Assembly (NCBI GenBank): GCA_030015575.1
Contig: CM057338.1
Span: 778,733,864-778,797,863 of the forward strand
DNA from: Agapanthus africanus
Lineage: Eukaryota; Streptophyta; Magnoliopsida; Asparagales; Amaryllidaceae
Reading direction: 5' to 3'
Length of the DNA: 64,000 nucleotides
Shown here: positions 57,540-64,000 of the stretch, piece by piece
Numbering within the stretch: position 1 is the stretch's first letter
How the letters are laid out: the number at the start of each line of letters is the position of its first letter
Made by a program: the position numbers and the translations under genes
The notes under the pieces: generated by a model
What the model was told of the DNA's origin: nothing
The model's database searches: none
The model's input: only the letters and a program-made list of their open reading frames with translations

Positions 57540-57580
57540 GCGGAACCGCCGCAGAAGCTAGGCTTCTGCCGCGGTTCCGC
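57540..57580 (-). other. GC-rich leader hairpin (C)
   Basis: 19-nt arms 57540-57558 and 57562-57580 with a 3-nt loop and one mismatch. Compared with D, an internal G-C pair has become C-G while pairing is kept. Confidence 0.85.
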
Positions 57581-57769
57581 CGTAGCTTTGTGGTATCAAT
57601 GGTCAAATTTTGCACCGTAATTCTTATAATTCCCTGCTGAATTTTTTAAGCATTTTTAATCTGGAAAAAACCGAGTTTTTAGAAAACGTCCAGAGAGCAT
57701 TTTGGTTTTTAGGGTTTCGGTTCGATCGGGTTTCAAACGTCGTCTACCAATGGCCTAAGGCTCTAGCTA

Positions 57770-57782
57770 GGCTCTGATACCA
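57770..57782 (-). other. Primer binding site, initiator tRNA-Met (C)
   Basis: The sense strand reads TGGTATCAGAGCC, one base from the 5' LTR end. Confidence 0.93.
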
Positions 57783-57783
57783 C

Positions 57784-58732
57784 TGTAGGGTTCCTAGGCA
57801 CGCTAATGAAGTCTCACAAGGCATCAACCATGCCAATTTCAAATTTTATGGGTGTCGAGAAACCCTAATACGGATCGTTAACTAGAATTTTAGGCGAAAC
57901 ATTAAGCTAGTTAACATCTTAACTAAAAGTGAGAAGCTACAACCTTTGTAGATCTGGTTCTCCACTTCCTTAGCTCCACGTAGACGTTCTCTCGCTGTCC
58001 TAGTCGGATCTCGGACTCTAGCATCGGCTTCATCGGAGAAATGAGCGGACAAGTCGTCGGCTACGATGCCGAAGATGATCTACGTCGAGGTTACACAAGA
58101 TCAAGCTCCAACTTCACCAAGTTGTGAGACTTGTGAAGAAAACACCCTATACTACTTGGCAAGAGGTAGAGGGTGAAGAAATAGGAGGTGGGTTCACTTT
58201 AGAATTGGATTTCTCACACTTTAGCTCAAGATGCCATTGTTGGTAGCAAGCTTTTTCTTTGAAGAAGAAGATGATGAAGAAGATAGAATATGATAAGTGT
58301 TGAATAATCTAGAAAATAAATGAAATACTTATCATATACTAACCTTAGTTGAGTGTAGAGAATAGACCATGGTTAACTTGAATGGTTAGGGTTAAGTATA
58401 AGATAAGAATGATGACTTAGTCAAAGCTTCATGAAGCTTCAACTAACAAACAAACCAATCCACCATTCATTTATCCTTTCCAAAATGAAAATGTAAATAA
58501 ATAAATGAATAAATAAGTAATGGATAAACAAAACCCTAATCATTAGTTCAACCATGGTTTAATTCTTTACACTTAACCAAGTTAGCATGTATCATCAAAT
58601 ATGATACAATCAAGTGCACAAAAGTATATCACATATACAACTTGCACATCAAGTGAGAAAATCAATTTAAAGTGAACCAATACTAGTTAATGCAAAGTAA
58701 TATATCAAATATATAATTATACATTAAATCAT
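57784..58732 (-). repeat. 5' LTR of copia C, proximal 949 bp
   Basis: Collinear with 49394-50342 without indels. It breaks at ATCAT (58728-58732), where D begins; the uninterrupted 3' LTR continues TAAATC at that point. Confidence 0.92.
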
Positions 58733-60953
58733 TGTTAGTTATATGTATGCCCTAGACGGCATTACTATACATAGAATGTAAATTGTAGTGGATGCTTGGA
58801 CATATATAGGGAGGACTTTCTTGCTCGACATGATAGTATGCTATCTGGTTACACTTTACCTTAACGTTTATACTGATTGTCTCTCTGTTACATGTTGGTA
58901 AAGCCCTTAGGATGTGTACTTGACTACCTGGACTTTGATGCGGATCATACTAGTGGGGACATGGTAGTATATAAGTACATCCTTCAAGGTCCCTAGTCGT
59001 GGGTATATCGAGACGGGGCATCGATATACCAGAGTAGACTAGCGTATGCCTTCTCGATCCATACAGATGGGCGATGGATGATCCCATATCCATTGGTGTT
59101 TGACATCAGAGATGATATACGGGTGCTCAGTGGAGACTGGGTACACTGGACGGACTCGCCGAGAACTCCCAGATGGTATTATACCTTACGTCAGATGGCA
59201 GTTCTATGGTGACACTGGTACAGAGTAGTCTGTTGACCCGAGATCGTCATAGAGTCTTGTGTGGTTCCCACTGTGCTTTGATTTCCACCTTACCACGTCC
59301 AAGAGGGCGTGCAAAACGGTGGTTTTTGGGTACAGTCCCGAATCACATGGAGACAATGAGCGATAGGAGGGGATTCGTCTCTCCCGGTATAGGGGGTTGA
59401 TGTTGCGCTGTGTTTGATTGGCTATAACCGGAAATCCCTGGCCAGGGTTGCTGAGATTTACTGGTAAGTGTTACCAGTAGTTTCTCGAACTGTTATAGAC
59501 CTCATATCGACATGACTTATCGAGCTATTGGGGTCTGACGTTTACCACCCCTAGGCGAGATATGCGACATATCAGACGACGAGACCGGACTGTACGGTAA
59601 GTGTTACTGGTTGGATTCACAGGAGTGTGAGCGGGCTTGCTCGTCGATCTTCTGATCGCTCAATACCCGGGTGGCCGTTACGTTTAGCAGACAACTTGCG
59701 GCTTGTGGGTGTTTGATATGATCATCACCTGCTGCCGGCGTATTGACGAGTCTTTAGAGTCCTACACAGAGGTTTCCTGGCTCAAGCGAAACGAAATAGG
59801 AGCGCATATGAGATATGTGCGGGACCGAGAATAATGCGTGTATGTGATACCGCATTCTATTCTCGCAATGAATGTATCGAATGGTTGTATGCGATATAAC
59901 CTAGTTATCGAATCAAGGATTGATTCGGTAAATCGATACATTGGATATTAGTCGGTCATATGCGATATGACCGGATCGTTAAATCAAGTGTTGATTTGAT
60001 GATTTAATGCATAACTATATATTAGATATATTACTTTGCATTAACTAGTATTGGTTCACATTAAATGGATTTTCTCACTTGAAGTTCACAAGTTGTACTT
60101 GTGATATACTTTTGTGCACTTGATTGTATCATGTTTGATGATACATGTTAACTTGAGTTTGTGTAAAGATTAAACCATGGTTATATGAGTGGTTAGGGTT
60201 TTGTTTATTTATTTATTCATTTATTTATTTCTTTTGTTCATTTTGGCAAAAGAAAATGATAAAGAGAAAATGGTGGCTTTCTTTGTTTGATATTGAAGCT
60301 TCATGAAGCTTTGACTAAGTCACCATTTTGTCTCATGCTTAACCCTAACCATTCCACTTAACCCTAGTTCATTCTCTACACTTTACCATGGTTGGTTTAT
60401 GATAAGTATTCTTTTTATTTTCCTTTTTTAAAAAGACTTATCATAATATACTTCATCTTCTTCTTCTTCTTCTTCAAGAAGAAGCTTGCCTCCATCAATG
60501 GCAACTTGAGAAAATGAGTGAGAAATCCAATTCTAAAGTGAACCCACTTCCTATTTCTTCATCCTCTACCTCTTGCCAAGTAGTATAGGGTGTTTTCTTC
60601 ATAAGTTTTATGACTTGGTGAAGTGGGAGCTTGAACTTGTGATGCCTTGACGTAGATCATCTTCGGCATCATAGTCGATGACCTAGCCCGCCCATTTCTC
60701 CGATGAAGCCGACGCTAGAGCCCGGGATTTGATTTGGACAGCAAGGGGACTTCATCATGGAGCTATGGAGGTGGAGAACCGGATCTACAAAGGTTGTATT
60801 TCCGTTTACTCGTAGTTAAGTTGTTAACTAGTTTAGTTTTCGCCTAAAATTCTAGTTAACGATCCATATTAGGGTTTCTCGGCACCCGTAAAATTTGAAA
60901 TTGGCATGGTTGATGCCTTGTGAGACCTCATCAGAGTGCCTAGGAACCCTACA
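58733..60953 (+). repeat. 5' LTR of copia D
   Basis: 2221 bp, TGTTAG to CCTACA. Three heat-shock modules at 60295-60307 (GAA, TTC, GAA). Related along its length to the C LTRs in inverted orientation. Confidence 0.93.
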
Positions 60954-60954
60954 G

Positions 60955-60967
60955 TGGTATCAGAGCC
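60955..60967 (+). other. Primer binding site, initiator tRNA-Met (D)
   Basis: TGGTATCAGAGCC, one base after the 5' LTR. Confidence 0.94.
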
Positions 60968-61149
60968 TAGCTAGAGACTTAGGCGATGCGTAGACGGAGT
61001 TAGAAATCCGATCGAACCGAAACCCTAACCCTAATATTGCTCTCTGTACATTTTTCAAATTTGTGGATTTTTGTATATTAAAAATATGCAGAAAAAGGGA
61101 ATTGTAAGAATTACTGTGAAGCCCGTACCCATGATTCCCTCAAAGCACG

Positions 61150-61190
61150 GCGGAACCGCGGCACAAGCATGGCTTGTGCGGCGGTTCCGC
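61150..61190 (+). other. GC-rich leader hairpin (D)
   Basis: Arms 61150-61168 and 61172-61190 around loop ATG, one mismatch in 19, 195 nt after the PBS. Its inner helix is GCACAAGC/GCTTGTGC where C has GCAGAAGC/GCTTCTGC. Confidence 0.85.
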
Positions 61191-61956
61191 GGCCAAATTG
61201 TCATATCAGCCAACCATTTTTGCACAGTAATTCCTCTTTTATGGTGCTGGATTTTCTGGGAATTTTTAATATTTATTCAAGAGTTGAATATTCTGGGTTG
61301 CTTTGGGGTTTCGTATATTCGATCGGATTATCAAGCTTTGTCTATGTGTTTTTCCGGATAATTTTCGAATATGTTAAAAAGTTCGACCGGATGTAAATAC
61401 CCAATCTTTCCCCTGCCGGGAAATTTCCAATTGTTGGACTTTTCCGTAGTTTAACGACGTTCTAAGTAGTGCAAGTAACGCGATGGTCCCTCTAGAAGAC
61501 AACAAACCTTAACTCGATTATGTGACCGTCTTGAACTGCCCTTTGAACCTTCGGGTTTGGGGCAGTACGGCGTGCCACATGTGAGGCGTTGGCTTGACCC
61601 TTCTACGGCTGGACCGTTGGTACTGAGGCACGAACTGAATGTTTTTTAGACTTATTTCATGTGTTGAGCTGTTTCGGGAAAACTTGGGTGTTCGAATGTT
61701 CAATCGGAAAGTTTAACATTTTCTGTTTATCCGGAATGTGATACAACAATTGGAATTCACAAGTAGTTATGAGATAACTGAATGAATGTTATAAACACAG
61801 CAGTTTAGTCTCACTTGATCGGTTGCCACGGAATTTTGATGTGATCAAAAGTCCGTCGCAATCACGTAGCGTACGCGGATACTCGCCGGGTAAACTTAAT
61901 AGACAGCCTCGCTCCATAGCCCCGACCAAGTGACTGTAGGAGAACCCCGTCGCCGA

Positions 61957-61976
61957 AAGCATCCGTTCGGGTGCTC
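61957..61976 (+). other. AAGCA stem-loop in leader D
   Basis: AAGCATCC, GTTC, GGGTGCTC: seven pairs including one G-U, terminal pair lost. Confidence 0.58.
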
Positions 61977-62880
61977 GCGGCAGCGGTGTTCCGCCTTGGT
62001 GCACTTCATCGACGGCGTCGGGGGTGCGGCCGTCTACTGAAGTTTACGACGAGCATTCGATCAGTATGTCGGGAATCTTGTTGAATTGCCCGACTTGATA
62101 TTGAAAAGAGTTTTCGATTTTGAGACTAAAATGCGGGGTTTATAATTGTTAGGCATGCGACGTCTAAGGAATTCATTTGATTAGGCATGCGATGTCTATG
62201 CAGGTTGCGGATTCCAACTGTTGTAGTTTTACACTTTCTTTTCTGTGACCGTAAGTGTAATATGTGATATCGCCGGTTTCGTTGCTATATGTCAACGACA
62301 ATTGGGATAGGCATATTTACTTACGTTGATGACATGTGATGTTATGTGTTGCTGGATATGTTATATTGGATCGTCGTGTTTGAATAGCCGGGGGTTTTTA
62401 TGTGAGATAAGTGTTTTCTTTTTCATTCATGTAAAAACTTGTATGTAATATTCTTTTATTGGGGCACTTCCAGGTTGCGGAAGATGTCACCCTTTGTATA
62501 TTATTTACTTTTCCGCACTAGGATAGACCCAAGGAAGGGAGCACAAGTAACCGGGTTCTGGAGTCCAGTGGGAGACCAACTCGAGGAGTCGAGTCCGGGT
62601 CTCCTAACTCTAGAATTGGTAGGGTTGCTTGCCGCTCTCATAGGGGTCTAGGGGTGTGGGTTTGGCTATTCATCGTGACTGTGGAATCCGTGTTTTATAC
62701 TGGCTCGTATTGAAAACACGGACGTCTTAGTATATCCAATATTTCATATGATTCTTCTGCTGTGATATCTGTGATGTGTTCATGTGATATGTTCTGTGAT
62801 AGATACAGTATATAGTATATATGATATATTTTATAGGCGTTACTTATGTTTTACACCCGCGCTAGCCCTGCCCCACTCTG

Positions 62881-62903
62881 CCGTTAGTTACCTAACCTAA
62901 CGG
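62881..62903 (+). other. CCGTTAG/CTAACGG leader hairpin (D)
   Basis: Seven-pair stem with a 9-nt loop TTACCTAAC. Confidence 0.62.
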
Positions 62904-63069
62904 TGCATGAGGGGACATTGAGGCGAATGCGGATGGCATAAGTGTACGTCGTATTTATCTGTGATGTTTAGGTACTTAAATGATGGGACTTCATTAATGA
63001 GATTAATGAAATAAAAGAAACCTAAGATGTTGTAGAATCGAATTTCAAAAATAAAACAGGTAGCTACAG

Positions 63070-63318
63070 TTCTTGCTTTGCACAGCGGTATATGTGATAT
63101 ATCCTGCACCTTATTCGATGAGGAAAGGACCGAGATCCCTTCACCGGGAGTGACTCCTTTAGCAATAACTGGCAGATGCTACACACTCGGTTTATCTTTT
63201 GATTGCTTTTAAGAGTTTTTTCTTTGCACAGTGATATATATGATATATCCCGCACCTTATTCGATGAGGAAAGGACCGACGATCCCTTCACCGGGAGTGA
63301 CTCCTTTAGCAAAACTAG
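63070..63318 (+). repeat. Twin leader direct repeat, element D
   Basis: Units at about 63070-63170 and 63220-63318, both with CCTTATTCGATGAGGAAAGG and CCCTTCACCGGGAGTGACTC. Confidence 0.8.
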
Positions 63319-63425
63319 GAAAGCTTCAAAAACACTCCATTTTAAAATCATTTGATTCTACAACGATATCAAGTTCATTACGCAATAGGTTTTCAGAAAA
63401 ACCTGTCGTAGCCCTCCGTCATTTC

Positions 63426-63667
63426 AGATAAGTGGTAGTTAGTATTCGTGCTACGTTTGTTGACCTCCGTCAAGGCGTAGTGTGTGGTAGCTAACTACTA
63501 TTTATCTGCTTATGCATATGATGCAGATTGGATTAGGGTAGTCGTGCGGCCTTGTTGACCTCCGTCAAGGGTCGTGCGGGTGGGTTTAATTCGATCAAGA
63601 AATGACGGGTTGAACTTGACTAGTAGCCTATGGTTTGTTGACCTCCGTCAAGGTCATAGGGTGCTAG
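63426..63667 (+). other. Three-hairpin leader RNA domain, element D
   Basis: Cores 63460-63473, 63555-63568 and 63638-63651, each TTGAC, loop CTCC, GTCAA. Hairpin 1 sits on CTACG/CGTAG inside a 17-pair stem (63426-63442 with 63491-63507, two G-U). Hairpin 2 has GCGGCC/GGTCGT (two G-U) and a further 12-pair stem with four G-U. Hairpin 3 has CCTATG/CATAGG plus CTAGTA/TGCTAG. Spacings 95 and 83 nt. Pairing was done by hand. Confidence 0.75.
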
Positions 63668-64000
63668 GGGCAAAATATTATCGGGAATTTCAAGTGTTGA
63701 AATTTGCAATGAGATTGCATACCTTCTATAAGATAGTTGGATCCCGATACCCGCTGCGAGTAATTGTTACTCCTGGGAGAGTTTTATACATTACAATTAG
63801 CCGATCAAGTAGGTGTCTAGAAAGGTGTTAACGAGGTTACGCCTCTGGGAAAACGAAGTTTACATTAATTAGGCTCGTGCGAAAGCACGGGGGACCTCCC
63901 TCAAAGTACCGACACTGGCCTGGCTGAAAGATTAGCGAACTTGTAGTGTGTAATTAATCCCGGCTAGTCTTTCCTTTTAGGGTTTGAAGGAAGATTTGAT

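Larger units (their letters stand above)
54908..57769 (-). other. Gag-less non-coding leader of copia C
   Basis: About 2.9 kb between PBS and pol with no frame longer than about 92 codons and no Gag or zinc-knuckle motif. From the 5' end it holds the GC hairpin (57540-57580), conserved leader blocks, a 280-bp deletion scar at 56914-56920, a CGTTAG hairpin (56110-56130), the twin repeat (55703-55943) and the three-hairpin domain (55348-55586). Confidence 0.8.
49394..58732 (-). mobile_element. Copia element C (PBS-to-PPT complete; 5' LTR interrupted by D)
   Basis: Minus-strand copia: 3' LTR 49394-51620, PPT, pol 51635-54907, leader 54908-57769, PBS 57770-57782 and the 3' 949 bp of the 5' LTR. 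The rest of the 5' LTR must lie beyond D, outside the window. Over the shared 949 bp the two LTRs differ at about 13 sites (about 98.6%), so the insertion is young. No gag is present. The candidate TSD AAATC lies at 49389-49393. Confidence 0.9.
58733..64000 (+). mobile_element. Copia element D, 5' part, nested in the C 5' LTR
   Basis: A plus-strand copia of the same family: complete 5' LTR 58733-60953, PBS 60955-60967 and over 3 kb of leader to the window edge. Pol is outside. Its insertion splits the C LTR, so D is younger than C. Confidence 0.92.
60968..64000 (+). other. Non-coding leader of copia D
   Basis: No frame above about 96 codons and no gag. Order of landmarks: GC hairpin (61150-61190), AAGCA hairpin (61957-61976), blocks shared with A, C and F, CCGTTAG hairpin (62881-62903), twin repeat (63070-63318) and three-hairpin domain (63426-63667). 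It retains the 280-bp block deleted in C (61813-62092). Confidence 0.8.

Noticed and set aside
61813..62092. 280-bp block in D as an insertion relative to C
   Set aside because: A and B also carry the block, so C has a deletion rather than D an insertion.

Overview
This window is plant nuclear DNA made almost entirely of nested LTR retrotransposons. I see no host gene, rRNA, tRNA gene or CRISPR array. The evidence for a plant is an Athila-type Ty3/gypsy element primed by tRNA-Asp, several Ty1/copia elements primed by initiator tRNA-Met, a probable second Ty3/gypsy element with a very long LTR, and deep nesting with 5-bp target-site duplications (TSDs). An angiosperm with a large, repeat-rich genome fits best; I cannot name the lineage. 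Element letters are mine.

Left nest (1-32512). An old minus-strand copia element, G, is the host. Its pieces are 4859-6893, 18724-19390, 21485-21573 and 31348-32512. Four insertions split it: copia A (minus, 1-4858, running off the left edge), a full-length Athila-like element (plus, 6894-18723, TSD AGTGG, LTRs about 98% identical by hand count), a solo LTR (minus, 19391-21484, TSD AAACC) and copia F (plus, 21574-31347, LTRs about 95% identical, TSD TTCGC/TGCGC). F is a relative of G, so it shows what G looked like before each insertion. The G pieces rejoin cleanly against it.

Middle (32513-39470). A 5'-truncated plus-strand copia H (RT C-terminus, RNase H, 3' LTR) is followed by an Athila-like remnant J that keeps only the gag-protease tail, the 3' untranslated region and the 3' LTR.

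Right nest (39471-64000). Copia B (minus) is interrupted by K, a minus-strand, probably Tekay/Del-like gypsy element of which only the roughly 4.7-kb LTR and the very 3' end of the interior are visible. K carries a solo copia LTR (44474-46700, TSD ATATC) and copia C (minus, from 49394). C's 5' LTR is in turn interrupted by copia D (plus, from 58733). K, C and D continue beyond the window.

Coding capacity. The Athila gag-pol (9871-15399) and the C pol (51635-54907) are each one reading frame broken only by in-frame stops, with no frameshifts. C is visible from PBS to PPT and has protease, integrase, RT and RNase H but no recognisable gag. A roughly 2.9-kb non-coding leader occupies gag's place.

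Most interesting signal. That leader, shared by copia A, B, C, D, F and G, contains a folded RNA domain. Three stem-loops, spaced about 92 and 84 nt apart, are each capped by UUGRC-tetraloop-GUCAA. The tetraloop is the same in all three hairpins of a young element but differs between elements (AUGC in A, UUUC in C, CUCC in D). The outer stems differ among the three hairpins and show compensatory and G-U changes between elements on the sense strand. Other leader hairpins, including a GC-rich one about 200 nt after the PBS, also covary. A nearly identical GC-rich inverted repeat occurs in the unrelated Athila LTRs.
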